In this document: positions 28,072 through 36,847 of the stretch, piece by piece
Layout of the letters: each line of letters opens with the position of its first letter
Position numbering within the stretch: position 1 is the stretch's first letter
Source of the DNA: Acidobacteriota bacterium
Lineage (GTDB): Bacteria; Acidobacteriota; Vicinamibacteria; Vicinamibacterales; UBA8438
Reading direction: 5' to 3'
NCBI GenBank assembly: GCA_009861545.1
Contig: VXME01000003.1
Span: 28,058-92,057, forward strand
DNA length: 64,000 bases
Position numbers and translations under genes: made by a program
Notes under the pieces: generated by a model
The model's input: the letters and a program-made list of their open reading frames with translations, nothing else
Told to the model about the DNA's origin: nothing
Databases searched by the model: none

Positions 28072-29481
28072 ATGATCCGTCCGACGCCACGCCAGCCGGG
28101 TCAGGTGCGGCCGTACCGCGGGTTGTTGGGGAACTGGTGGCTCCTCGTCCCCGCGCTGGTCTTCGGCGCGTGGCGGGCGGCCGGCGCGCAGCACGGCACC
28201 GAAGACGTGGGCACGGGCGACGTGACGCTCTTCTTTCTGGCCCTGGCCGCCATCCTGGTGGCCGCGAAGGTCGGGGGCGAGCTGATCGAGCGATTGAACC
28301 AGCCCGCCGTGCTCGGCGAGCTCGTCGTCGGGATCATCCTGGGCAACCTCGCGCTGGCCGGCATCGGGGTCTTCGAGCCGCTGCAGACCGCCCCGTTCCT
28401 GCCCATCGCGGCCGAGATCGGCGTGGTCCTTCTGCTGTTCCAGGTGGGGCTGGAGAGCGAGCTCGACGAGCTGCTGGCGGTGGGCGCCTCGGCCGTCGCG
28501 GTGGCGGTGCTGGGCGTGGTCGCGCCGGTCGCGCTCGGCTACGCGCTGTCGTCCGTCTTCCTGCCGGGCGGCGCGGCGTGGTACGTGCATCTCTTTCTGG
28601 GGGCCACGCTGGCGGCGACGAGCGTCGGGCTGACCGCCCGCGTGCTCAAGGACATCGGCAGGCTGGATGCGCCCGAGTCGAACCTCATCCTGGGCGCCGC
28701 GGTGGTGGACGACATCCTGGGCCTGATCGTGCTGGCGATCGTCCTCGGACTGGTGCACGCGGCCGATGCCGGGGGCGCGATCGAGATTTCCGCGGGGCCG
28801 ATCCTGCTGATCGTCCTCAAGGCGGTCGGCTTCCTGGGCGGGTCGGTCATCGTCGGCCGGCTGCTTTTCGTCCCGCTCATGCGGCTCGTCCGCCTGGCCC
28901 GCTCGCCGTCCGTGCCGGTGGTCCTCGCCGTCGCCTATTGCTTCCTGATGGCGGCGCTGGCCGAGCTGGTCGGCCTGGCCGACATCGTGGGCGCGTTCAC
29001 CGCGGGACTGGTGGTCAACGACGAGATCGGCAGGTTCTTCGGCGAGAAGAAGGAGCTGTACCGGATCGACGCCTCCATCACGCCGGTCAGCACGATCTTC
29101 GTGCCGGTGTTCTTCGTCTACATGGGCCTGCGCGTGGACCTGGCCGCTTTCGCTTCGCTGGAGGTCATCGTCTTCGCCGTCCTGTTGAGCATCGTGGCGA
29201 TCGCGAGCAAGCAGGTCTGCGCGCTGGGCGTCTTCCAGCGGGGCCTCAACCGCTGGGTCGTCGGCATCGGCATGATTCCGCGCGGCGAGGTCGGCCTCAT
29301 CTTCGCCAGCATCGGCCACACGGTCCTGGTTGCCGGAACGCCGGTTCTCGGTGACGCGACGTTTTCTGCGATCATCGCCATGGTCATGTTGACGACGCTG
29401 GTGACGCCGCCGCTGCTGAAGGCCGCGTTCCTGAAGTCGTCCGGGAGTCAGGCCCCCATCGAAGTGGGTCGAGGAGGGTAG
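28072..29481 (+). CDS. CPA2-family cation:proton antiporter (Kef/NapA-like)
   Basis: The 469-aa protein has about twelve membrane segments after a short N-terminal leader-like helix. Family signs are LNQPAVLGELVVGIILGN, LLLFQVGLE, AVVDDILGLI (the paired acidic residues in the ion site), and GEVGLIFASIG near the end. It exchanges Na+ or K+ for H+. There is no C-terminal TrkA-N domain, so it is not a full KefB/C. A GAGGAGGAGA ribosome site lies 14 nt after the permease stop, so it may be read through from the ABC operon. Confidence 0.9.
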   Translation: MIRPTPRQPGQVRPYRGLLGNWWLLVPALVFGAWRAAGAQHGTEDVGTGDVTLFFLALAAILVAAKVGGELIERLNQPAVLGELVVGIILGNLALAGIGVFEPLQTAPFLPIAAEIGVVLLLFQVGLESELDELLAVGASAVAVAVLGVVAPVALGYALSSVFLPGGAAWYVHLFLGATLAATSVGLTARVLKDIGRLDAPESNLILGAAVVDDILGLIVLAIVLGLVHAADAGGAIEISAGPILLIVLKAVGFLGGSVIVGRLLFVPLMRLVRLARSPSVPVVLAVAYCFLMAALAELVGLADIVGAFTAGLVVNDEIGRFFGEKKELYRIDASITPVSTIFVPVFFVYMGLRVDLAAFASLEVIVFAVLLSIVAIASKQVCALGVFQRGLNRWVVGIGMIPRGEVGLIFASIGHTVLVAGTPVLGDATFSAIIAMVMLTTLVTPPLLKAAFLKSSGSQAPIEVGRGG

Positions 29482-29483
29482 TC

Positions 29484-31637
29484 GTGTCCGCAGAACGGGT
29501 GCTTGCTCGCGTGCTCGTCGTCGGTCTCGCCGCCGTCTTCGCGGCAATAGTGGGAGGCGCCGGAAACGCAACCGCTCAGGTCGCGCCGAGCGAGGCCCCG
29601 GTAGCGAAGGTGATCCCGGAGCGGCTCGAGGCGCACGGGCATACGCGAATCGACAACTACTACTGGCTCAACCAGCGCGAGAACCCGGACGTCGTCGCGT
29701 ACCTCGAGGTCGAGAATGCCTACACCGACGCCCGGATGGCGCACACCGAGGAGTTGCAGAAAGAGCTCTTCGACGAGATCAAGGGGCGCATCAGGCAGAC
29801 CGATCTCTCGGTGCCGGTGAAGGACGGCGATTACTTCTACTACAGCCGGGTCGAGGAAGGCCGCGACTATCCCATCTACGCGCGCAAGCATGGGTCGCTG
29901 GACGCCGACGAAGAGGTGATTCTCGACGTCAACGCGCTGGCCGAGGGGCACGATTTCTACAACGCGTTTCCCAACGTCAGCTCGGACGGCAGCCTCATGG
30001 CCTATGCCGAGGACACGCGCGGACGGCGCATCTACACCATCCGAATCAAGGACCTGGCGACCGGCCGGTCGTATCCCGAGGCGATCGAGGGGGCGTCGGG
30101 CAACATGGCGTGGGCCGAGGACAACCGGACGCTGTTCTATGCCCGGCGCGATGCCACCACGCTGCGCGCGGATCGGATCTACCGCCACGCGGTCGGCTCC
30201 GATCCCGGACAGGACGAGCTCGTGTTTCACGAAGAGGACGAGGAGTTCAGCGTTTTCGTCCGCAAGACGAAATCGAAGCGCTACATCGTCATCTCGTCGT
30301 CGCACACCATCACCGACGAACACCGCTTCGTGGACGCCGCCGAGCCGGACGGCGACTTCCGGGTGTTCCTGCCGCGCGCCCGCGGACACGAGCACAGCAT
30401 CGACCATCTCGGCGACCACTTCTACATCCGGACCAACCGGGACGGCGCCGAGAACTTCCAGTTGATGCGCACGCCGGTCGGCCGCACGGGCACGGAGCAC
30501 TGGGAAACGGTGATCCCGCACCGCGGCGACGTCCTGTTGCAGTACTTCGAGCTCTTTCGGGACCACCTCGTGCTGTCCGAGCGCGAGAGCGGGCTGACCC
30601 GGCTCCGCGTGCGTCCCTGGAACGGGGAGGAGCACTACATCGCGTTCGACGAACCCGCGTACCTCGCCTACCTGTCCGCCAACCGGGAGGTCGACACGGA
30701 CGTGCTGCGCTTCGGCTACACGTCGCTCTCGGCGCCGAGCGCCGTCTACGACTACGACATGACGACGCGCGAGCGGATGCTGCTGAAGGAGGACGAGGTC
30801 CTGGGTGGCTACGACCGCGTCCGGTACGTGGTGGAGCGCCTCGATGCGCCCGCGCGCGACGGAAGGGTGGAAGTGCCGGTGTCGCTGGTCTATCGGAGGG
30901 GGCTGGAGAAGGACGGGACCAATCCGCTCCTGCTGGGTGCGTACGGGGCGTACGGGTACGCCATGGATGCGACCTTCTCTTCCCCGCGCGTCAGCCTCCT
31001 CGACCGCGGGTTCGTGTACGCCATCGCCCACGTCCGCGGGGGGCAGGAGCTCGGGCGGTCCTGGTACGACGACGGGAAGATGTTCAACAAGAAGAACACC
31101 TTCACCGACTTCATCGACGTCGCCGATTTCCTGGTCGCCGGCGGCTACACGAGCCCTTCGAAGCTGTTCGCCACCGGCGGCAGCGCCGGCGGCCTGCTGA
31201 TGGGCGCGGTGACCAACATGCGGCCCGAGCTCTTCCGCGGCGTCGTCGCGCACGTGCCCTTCGTCGACGTCGTCACGACCATGCTCGATACGTCGATACC
31301 GCTCACCACCTTCGAGTTCGACGAGTGGGGCAATCCCGCCGAGCGGGAGGCATACGAGTACATGCTCTCCTACTCGCCCTACGACCAGGTCGAGGCCAAG
31401 GGGTATCCGAACCTGCTCGTCACGACCGGACTGCACGATTCGCAGGTGCAGTACTGGGAGCCCGCGAAGTGGGTGGCGAAGCTGCGGGCGCTGAAGACCG
31501 ACGACAACCGGCTGCTCCTGAAGACGCACATGGACGGCGGCCACGGCGGCGGCTCCGGCCGCGACCGCCGCTACGAGGAGCTTGCGTTCGAGTACGCCTT
31601 CATCCTCGACCTCGCCGGCGAGGATGTAGCGCAATGA
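29484..31637 (+). CDS. S9A oligopeptidase B-like serine peptidase, exported
   Basis: The 717-aa protein has a signal peptide (residues about 5-32, GNATAQ). The seven-bladed propeller comes first (IDNYYWLNQRENPDV, SSDGSLMAYAEDTRG). The C-terminal hydrolase domain follows, with the nucleophile in GGSAGG near Ser567 and a His in DGGHGGGSGR. Oligopeptidase B cuts after Lys/Arg in short peptides and is normally cytoplasmic, whereas this one is predicted periplasmic. GTG at 29484 has GAGGAGGG upstream and sits 2 nt after the antiporter stop. Prolyl oligopeptidase activity is an alternative. Confidence 0.88.
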   Translation: MSAERVLARVLVVGLAAVFAAIVGGAGNATAQVAPSEAPVAKVIPERLEAHGHTRIDNYYWLNQRENPDVVAYLEVENAYTDARMAHTEELQKELFDEIKGRIRQTDLSVPVKDGDYFYYSRVEEGRDYPIYARKHGSLDADEEVILDVNALAEGHDFYNAFPNVSSDGSLMAYAEDTRGRRIYTIRIKDLATGRSYPEAIEGASGNMAWAEDNRTLFYARRDATTLRADRIYRHAVGSDPGQDELVFHEEDEEFSVFVRKTKSKRYIVISSSHTITDEHRFVDAAEPDGDFRVFLPRARGHEHSIDHLGDHFYIRTNRDGAENFQLMRTPVGRTGTEHWETVIPHRGDVLLQYFELFRDHLVLSERESGLTRLRVRPWNGEEHYIAFDEPAYLAYLSANREVDTDVLRFGYTSLSAPSAVYDYDMTTRERMLLKEDEVLGGYDRVRYVVERLDAPARDGRVEVPVSLVYRRGLEKDGTNPLLLGAYGAYGYAMDATFSSPRVSLLDRGFVYAIAHVRGGQELGRSWYDDGKMFNKKNTFTDFIDVADFLVAGGYTSPSKLFATGGSAGGLLMGAVTNMRPELFRGVVAHVPFVDVVTTMLDTSIPLTTFEFDEWGNPAEREAYEYMLSYSPYDQVEAKGYPNLLVTTGLHDSQVQYWEPAKWVAKLRALKTDDNRLLLKTHMDGGHGGGSGRDRRYEELAFEYAFILDLAGEDVAQ

Positions 31638-31652
31638 CGCCGGCTCGGGCCA

Positions 31653-32912
31653 TCAGGGACCGGTGATGCTGGCCCCGGCCAGCCCGGCGATCGCGGCCAG
31701 CGTGGTCTGCGCCGCGTTCAGCCCGAGCCGGAAGTCGTCGTCGGTGTAGGTCACGTAGAGGTCGGTCGGCTGGTGCCAGTGGGGGTTCCAGCCGGCCCCG
31801 ACGTGCATGCCGCGCTCGTTCTCGCGCAGGCTGATCGACGGCGTGATGTTCATGAACGGCATCGAGTCCGTGCTGCTCATGTGCGGTCCGACCGCCGCGG
31901 GGTAGTCGGTGGCGTAGGCGTCGTTGGCTGCCTTGAAGCGGAACGCGAGGTCCCGCGACTCGTCGGCCAGGTCCGAGCTCGACTGGAACTCGATGTTCAC
32001 GTCCGCCTCGCGCCGCTGGTCGCGGCTGACCACGCCGTCCGGTCCCGGCGCCCCGTGGTCGAACAGCATCATGTCGTGCTGGATCATCCCGAGCCAGCGC
32101 GGCTCGGGGTACAGTCCGGAGCCGGGCGGATTCTCCAGTCCCTGCCGCTCGCGCCGCTGCTCGACGTAGGCGCGGCTGCCGATGAGTCCGACCTCCTCGT
32201 CGTTCCAGAGCGCGAAGCGGATCGAGACCTCCGTCTGCACGTCCGGCGCGCTGAGAATGCGCGCCAGCTCCATCACCAGGGCCGTCCCGGACGCGTCGTC
32301 GTCGGCCGCCTCGCCGAAGCCGTGCCCGTCCATGTGGGCGCCGAGGATGTACATCTCGTCGGGCCGCGTGGTTCCCACCCTGGTGCAGTACACCTGCGAG
32401 CGGTCGCCGTTGACCGGCTCCTCCAGGTTGAGCGCGCGCAGCGCCTCGTCCGGCTGCATCAGCGGGTCGCGGACCACGCCGGTGCGCACGCGGTAGCCGA
32501 AGATCGAGCTGCCGCCCGCACCGCTTCCGTTGCGCCCGATGCGCCCGCCGGTCGGCGTCGGCTCCGTGGGGTTCAGGGGCGCGGACGGTCTGCCGCGGCC
32601 CCCGCCGGTGCGCGGCGGCGGATCGTAGGTGTAGTGGAGACGCTCGGTGGGGCAGCCGGCCGCCTCCAGCCAGGCCTCGATCCAGTCGACGGCGTCGCGG
32701 TTGCGCTGCGTCCCCTGCCGCCGGTCCCCGAACTGCGTGAGGCCCTTGATGACGGCCTTGTAGCGCTCCAGATCGAGACGGCCGACCAGCTCGGCGATGG
32801 GATTGGCCGTGTCGTCGTTGCCGTCCGGTTGTTGGCCGGAGACCACGGCACCCGGACCCGATCCGATCACCAACGCCAGAACGACAGCCAGCCCTGCTGC
32901 AAAAGCGCGCAT
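31653..32912 (-). CDS. Secreted M28-family zinc aminopeptidase
   Basis: The 419-aa protein has a signal peptide (MRAFAAGLAVVLALVIGSG). Metal-site blocks typical of M28 are visible: AHMDGHGFGEAADDDASGTA (first His and bridging Asp), WNDEEVGLIGS (catalytic and metal Glu), and SSTDSMPF with a later His pair in NPHWHQPTD. A Gly/Pro-rich insertion (PPPRTGGGRGRPSAP) lies in the first third. It probably trims peptides in the periplasm. The ATG at 32912 has AAGGAGA upstream and begins the signal peptide. It converges with the oligopeptidase gene. Confidence 0.88.
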   Translation of the reverse strand: MRAFAAGLAVVLALVIGSGPGAVVSGQQPDGNDDTANPIAELVGRLDLERYKAVIKGLTQFGDRRQGTQRNRDAVDWIEAWLEAAGCPTERLHYTYDPPPRTGGGRGRPSAPLNPTEPTPTGGRIGRNGSGAGGSSIFGYRVRTGVVRDPLMQPDEALRALNLEEPVNGDRSQVYCTRVGTTRPDEMYILGAHMDGHGFGEAADDDASGTALVMELARILSAPDVQTEVSIRFALWNDEEVGLIGSRAYVEQRRERQGLENPPGSGLYPEPRWLGMIQHDMMLFDHGAPGPDGVVSRDQRREADVNIEFQSSSDLADESRDLAFRFKAANDAYATDYPAAVGPHMSSTDSMPFMNITPSISLRENERGMHVGAGWNPHWHQPTDLYVTYTDDDFRLGLNAAQTTLAAIAGLAGASITGP

Positions 32913-33102
32913 CGGTCTCTCCTTGATCCCATTCCCGCTCCGAGACGACATCGTCGCCATTGTACGTCTCCGAGCCGTTCCGCTACCCGCCGTGCTCCTG
33001 CCCGCGATTCTCCTCGACGGGGATCGGGAGACGGTTCTGCCGCGACGGCCCGCGAGTCCGTCCGACTTGACCGGCCGTCGGGCGGGCTACCATAGTGTCC
33101 GC

Positions 33103-33468
33103 ATGAAGATCACCGCCACCGCGGCGAGCCTGAGGGAGCGCCTGAACGAGTACCTCGGACACGTGAAGGCGGGCAGTGAGGTCGTGGTGACCGAGCACGG
33201 TCTGCCGGTCGCCCGGCTCACGGCCATCGAGACGGCCGGCCGGCCGGCGAACCCTTCCGGGCCATCGATACCTGCGGCCGGCGCCGAGAGCCTGTTTCTG
33301 GAACCCGCCGAGCAGGGCACGAGCCGCCGGGATCGACTTGCGCGGGCCGGATCGCTGAAGCTCGGGCGCGGTTCCGCGCGGCCGGGGTTGCTCACCCCTC
33401 CCTCGGGCGAACCGTTCGGGGCGCGAATACTCGCGGCGCTGCTCGCCGACCGCATGGGAGGCCGATGA
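33103..33468 (+). CDS. Phd/YefM-family antitoxin (long form)
   Basis: The 121-aa protein starts MKITATAASLRERLNEYLGH then VVVTEHGLPVARLTAI, the classic Phd/YefM DNA-binding and dimerisation fold. Usual members have about 80 aa. Here about 70 extra disordered, Pro/Gly-rich residues follow, presumably the toxin-binding tail. The stop overlaps the toxin start by 4 nt (ATGA). Autoregulation of the promoter is the family norm. Confidence 0.82.
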   Translation: MKITATAASLRERLNEYLGHVKAGSEVVVTEHGLPVARLTAIETAGRPANPSGPSIPAAGAESLFLEPAEQGTSRRDRLARAGSLKLGRGSARPGLLTPPSGEPFGARILAALLADRMGGR

Positions 33469-33887
33469 TGTTCTGGGACAGCTCCGCGGTCGTCCCGCTC
33501 ATCGCGCCGAGCCCGCAATCGACGACGCTGACGGACCACCTTGCGGCCGACCGGGGGCTGACCGTCTGGCGGGGCACGGCGGTCGAATGCGCCGCCGCTC
33601 TCTATCGCTCCCATCGGGAGGAGTCGATCGGGCAGGCCGCGCTCGACGCGGCGCTTCTCCGTCTTCATGCGTTCACGGAAGACGCCGACACGGTGGCGCC
33701 CGGGGAGTTCGTTCGCCGCCGGGCGAGCGAACTGGTGGCGACCCACCGCCTGCGGGCGGCCGACGCGTTCCAGCTCGCCGCGGCGCTCGCGTGGTGCGAG
33801 GGGCATCCGCGGGGCGAGCGCTTTCTGTCCCTCGATGACCGGTTGCGCGACGCGGCACGGCGCGAGGGGTTTACCGTGCTGCCCTGA
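33465..33887 (+). CDS. VapC-like PIN-domain ribonuclease toxin
   Basis: The 140-aa protein is a PIN domain: first acidic residue in FWDSSAVVPL (Asp5), a Glu in AVECAAALYRS, an Asp in LRAADAFQLAAALAW, and the final acidic position in FLSLDDRLRDAA. All four Mg-binding acidic positions are present, so it should be active. Translationally coupled to the antitoxin. VapC toxins cleave tRNA or rRNA; the target here is unknown. Confidence 0.86.
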   Translation: MMFWDSSAVVPLIAPSPQSTTLTDHLAADRGLTVWRGTAVECAAALYRSHREESIGQAALDAALLRLHAFTEDADTVAPGEFVRRRASELVATHRLRAADAFQLAAALAWCEGHPRGERFLSLDDRLRDAARREGFTVLP

Positions 33888-33888
33888 T

Positions 33889-35694
33889 TCAGCGCGGACG
33901 AGGCAGCTCCGTCAGGGCGTCCCGGGGCGCCGACAGCCGTTGCCGCGCCCACGCCCGCACGTCTTCTTCGTGCGTGAACAGAATCACCTGCGTTTCCGCC
34001 CCTACCGCCTGCAGGGTTTCCAGCACGGTCTGCTTGCGCTCGACGTCGCACGCGGCCACCACATCGTCGAGGATCAGCGGGCAGACCTCCCCCGGCGCGA
34101 CGAGATGGCGCGAGAGGGCGAGCCGCAGCAGCAGGTAGATCTGCTCGGCGGCGCCGTGCGAAAGGAGCGCGGCGCGCCGCCAGGGGCCGTGGCCGTTCCG
34201 GACGTCGACCTGCAGGGATTCCGGATCGACCTTGCAGTCGGTGTAGCGCCCGCCGGTGACCCGCGGCAGCCACTCGAGGGCGGTAGCGCGGAGCACGGGC
34301 GCCACGTTGCGGTGCACGCGCTCCTCGGCGCGCTCGAGGAACTCGATGGTCCTGGCCAGCGTCCGGTCGAGCTTTTCGACCCGCCCCAGCTCGCTTCGTG
34401 CGGCAGCCAGCTCGTCCTCCGCATCCGCCATGTTGGGCACGTCCCCGGCGAGCTGCTCGATCCGGCCGCGGGCGGTATGGCAGGCGTCGCGCGCCCTGCG
34501 GGCCTCGTGCTCCGCGGCTTCGAGCCGGTCCGGCGCCGCGCCGCGCGCCGCCTGGAGCGCGCTCGGGTCCACCGGCTCGGCCAGCGCAACGGCCTCGTCA
34601 CGCAGGCGTCCGGCTTCGGCCCGGAGCTCCCCGAGCAGCCGTCGCCCTTCCGCCGCCGCTGCCGCCGCCCGCCGCTTCGAGAGCCACCACCACGCCAGAT
34701 AGCCGAGACCCGGGGCGCCGGTGAGAAGGCCCGGCAGGCTGAAATCGGTCAGGGCCAGTGCGACGCCGGCCGCCACCGCGGCCGCGGCGACGTACGGCGC
34801 CGCGGCGTGGACTACGGCCGCGGTCCGCGGCCCTGACCCCGCAGCGGCGGAACGGGGAGGTCCGGCGGGGAACAGGGCCGGGAGCTCCGCCGCGTGGCCC
34901 GCCCGGCGCTCGGCGTCTTCCGCGGCCTCTGCCGCGCGCGCCGCCCGCAGCGCCGCCGCCTCCTCCTCGAGTGCTTGCGCTTCCCGTGCGAGTTGCTCTA
35001 CATCGCGTCGGCGAGCGAGATAGTGCGCCTGGGCTTCCCGTGCCCGTTCCAGGGCCGACAGCGCGGCGTCCACCCGTTCGCGGGAAGTCCGCAGCGGCTT
35101 CTTCGGAGCGTGCTCGGACCCCACCTGTTCCTTGCGGTACGTGGCGAGCAGCTCCAGGGCCCGTGCGGCGGTCTCGTCTGCGCCGGCCGTTGCCGCGGCG
35201 CGCTGCAAATCCTCCTGGAGCGCGCCGGCGTCATTGAGCAGCCCGAGGATTTGCGCCTGCCGGACGCAGGCCACGCCGAGGAAGGACCGGCGGTTGAGTC
35301 CGAGCCACCGTGATCCGTCCGGTGCGCCCTCGTACGTGATCCGGCCCGCGTAGTCGCGCCCGGCCAGGTCGGCGTCGACGGCGCTGGAGTTGACCCGGTT
35401 GGCGAGGTCGTGATGCAGCTCGACGCGGTGGCCGTCCTCGAGCGCCACCACGGCCGAGACCGCCCATTCGCCGTTGCCGTCCCAGGGCCGGTGGCGGTCC
35501 CGGAAACGCTTGTCCTCCGCGCTCAGCCCACCCTTGCGTCGCCGCATGCCGCAGAGCCCGGCGTAGAGTGCTGCGTGCCACGTCGATTTGCCCGCCTCGT
35601 TCGTCCCATAGACCACGTTCAGGCCCGGTGCCAGGGTCAGGGTGTCGTCGTCGAACGGCCCGAAGGGGTGCGCGCGAACCGATTCGAACCGCAT
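33889..35694 (-). CDS. YhaN/SbcC-like AAA ATPase
   Basis: The 601-aa protein has Walker A in YGTNEAGKST (about residues 30-39) and an AAA_23 N-terminus (FGPFDDDTLTLAPGLNVVYG). Ala/Glu-rich coiled coils flank a central hydrophobic pair (AAPYVAAAAVAAGVALAL and LGYLAWWWL). The C-terminal ABC part has SHGAAEQIYLLLRLALS and LILDDVV. YhaN proteins are Rad50/SbcC relatives with such a membrane-like insertion. The adjacent upstream gene is the YhaO-type nuclease, 3 nt away, so the pair resembles SbcCD in DNA-end processing, possibly at the membrane. The family is poorly characterised. Confidence 0.85.
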   Translation of the reverse strand: MRFESVRAHPFGPFDDDTLTLAPGLNVVYGTNEAGKSTWHAALYAGLCGMRRRKGGLSAEDKRFRDRHRPWDGNGEWAVSAVVALEDGHRVELHHDLANRVNSSAVDADLAGRDYAGRITYEGAPDGSRWLGLNRRSFLGVACVRQAQILGLLNDAGALQEDLQRAAATAGADETAARALELLATYRKEQVGSEHAPKKPLRTSRERVDAALSALERAREAQAHYLARRRDVEQLAREAQALEEEAAALRAARAAEAAEDAERRAGHAAELPALFPAGPPRSAAAGSGPRTAAVVHAAAPYVAAAAVAAGVALALTDFSLPGLLTGAPGLGYLAWWWLSKRRAAAAAAEGRRLLGELRAEAGRLRDEAVALAEPVDPSALQAARGAAPDRLEAAEHEARRARDACHTARGRIEQLAGDVPNMADAEDELAAARSELGRVEKLDRTLARTIEFLERAEERVHRNVAPVLRATALEWLPRVTGGRYTDCKVDPESLQVDVRNGHGPWRRAALLSHGAAEQIYLLLRLALSRHLVAPGEVCPLILDDVVAACDVERKQTVLETLQAVGAETQVILFTHEEDVRAWARQRLSAPRDALTELPRPR

Positions 35695-35697
35695 CGG

Positions 35698-36804
35698 TCA
35701 GAGGGTCTCCAGGTCCGTCCGGCCTTCGAGCGCCCGCAGGCCGGCCGCCAGCACACGCCGCGCCTCGTCGTCCGGCAGCCCGGCCTCGAGCACGTCCCGT
35801 ACGAACTGGCCGCGTACCGTCTCTTCCCGGACTATCTCCTCGGTGTCGTAGCCTGCGTGCATGGCGGAGAAGCGGACCTGGACGGCATCGAAGGACCGGA
35901 GCAGCACCTGGCGCAGATCCTCCTCGCGGAGGTCGACCTCGGGATGCAGCTCACCTTCCACCGTCAGCCGCGCGACGCCGCGCCGGCCGTCCGCAACCCG
36001 TCCCAGGCGATCGCGTACCGCCTGCTGCGAAGTGCAGCCGGTGATGCCGAGCAACAGGTCGTGCGCGGCCGTCGCTGCGACGAGGCGCCGCTCTCGTGTC
36101 ACCGAACCGTCCGCGCCGATGGTGGCCACCACCGCGCCGCGTTCGCCATCCTCCCCGAACGCCAGCGGATCCGGATTCCCGGGGTAGGTGTGGCGCGCCG
36201 CGTCCCGCGGCCGGTGGTAGTGGCCGAGGAACGCATGCTGCAGGCCGGCGCGCTCGATGTCCCGCGCGTCGAACGGGGCGTGCGGCAGCTTCTCGCTGCC
36301 TTGCTCGGCGAGTCCTGTCCGCTCCGCGGCATGGCAGAGGGCCACATGCACGCCGGGTCCCTCCGCCAGGAATCCCTCGAAGAAGTTGCCCGTGTTCGCC
36401 GGAGCGCAGTGGGCGGCGCCCCACAGGGTCAGGCCGTTGCCGAGGTCCACGGGTTCCAGGCGCGGCTCGCGGAAGACATGGACGTTGGGGCTCCAGTCAA
36501 CGAGCGCGTAGAGACTGTCCGGACCGTACCAGTCGTGATTGCCCGGCGCGATGTAGACGGGGCAAGGGGCGAGATGGGCGAATGCAGCCTGGAGAAATCG
36601 GGCGGTGTCGGGGGTCGCCCGGTCGTGCTCGTAGAGATCGCCGCCGCAGAAGAGCGCGCCGGCCTCGATGTCGGCCGCCAACTCCGCGATGCGCTTCAGC
36701 GAGTCGCGCAGCGACTGCCGGCGCTGTCTTGCCGCGGCTCCATCGGCTCCCGCCCACGCGAACCCGGAGTCGAGATGGAGGTCGGCGAAGTGAACGATCT
36801 TCAC
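35698..36804 (-). CDS. YhaO/SbcD-like metallophosphoesterase (DNA repair exonuclease family)
   Basis: The 368-aa protein begins with VKIVHFADLHLDSGFAW. Calcineurin-like metal motifs are all visible: DLHLDS, GGDLYEHD, GNHDWYG and the GHYH of FLGHYHRP. This is the nuclease of the SbcD/Mre11 type. It is co-transcribed with the YhaN-like ATPase. GTG at 36804 is chosen because the protein family starts at this position; GTG 36813 is possible and further upstream sequence is not protein-like. Confidence 0.87.
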   Translation of the reverse strand: MKIVHFADLHLDSGFAWAGADGAAARQRRQSLRDSLKRIAELAADIEAGALFCGGDLYEHDRATPDTARFLQAAFAHLAPCPVYIAPGNHDWYGPDSLYALVDWSPNVHVFREPRLEPVDLGNGLTLWGAAHCAPANTGNFFEGFLAEGPGVHVALCHAAERTGLAEQGSEKLPHAPFDARDIERAGLQHAFLGHYHRPRDAARHTYPGNPDPLAFGEDGERGAVVATIGADGSVTRERRLVAATAAHDLLLGITGCTSQQAVRDRLGRVADGRRGVARLTVEGELHPEVDLREEDLRQVLLRSFDAVQVRFSAMHAGYDTEEIVREETVRGQFVRDVLEAGLPDDEARRVLAAGLRALEGRTDLETL

Positions 36805-36847
36805 GCGCGACACCCGGTTGGAAAGCGCGTCCCGGCCACCGGCGGTT

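Noticed and set aside
29484..31637. S9 oligopeptidase as the lasso isopeptidase
   Set aside because: It is 20 kb from the lasso genes and its sequence fits oligopeptidase B.
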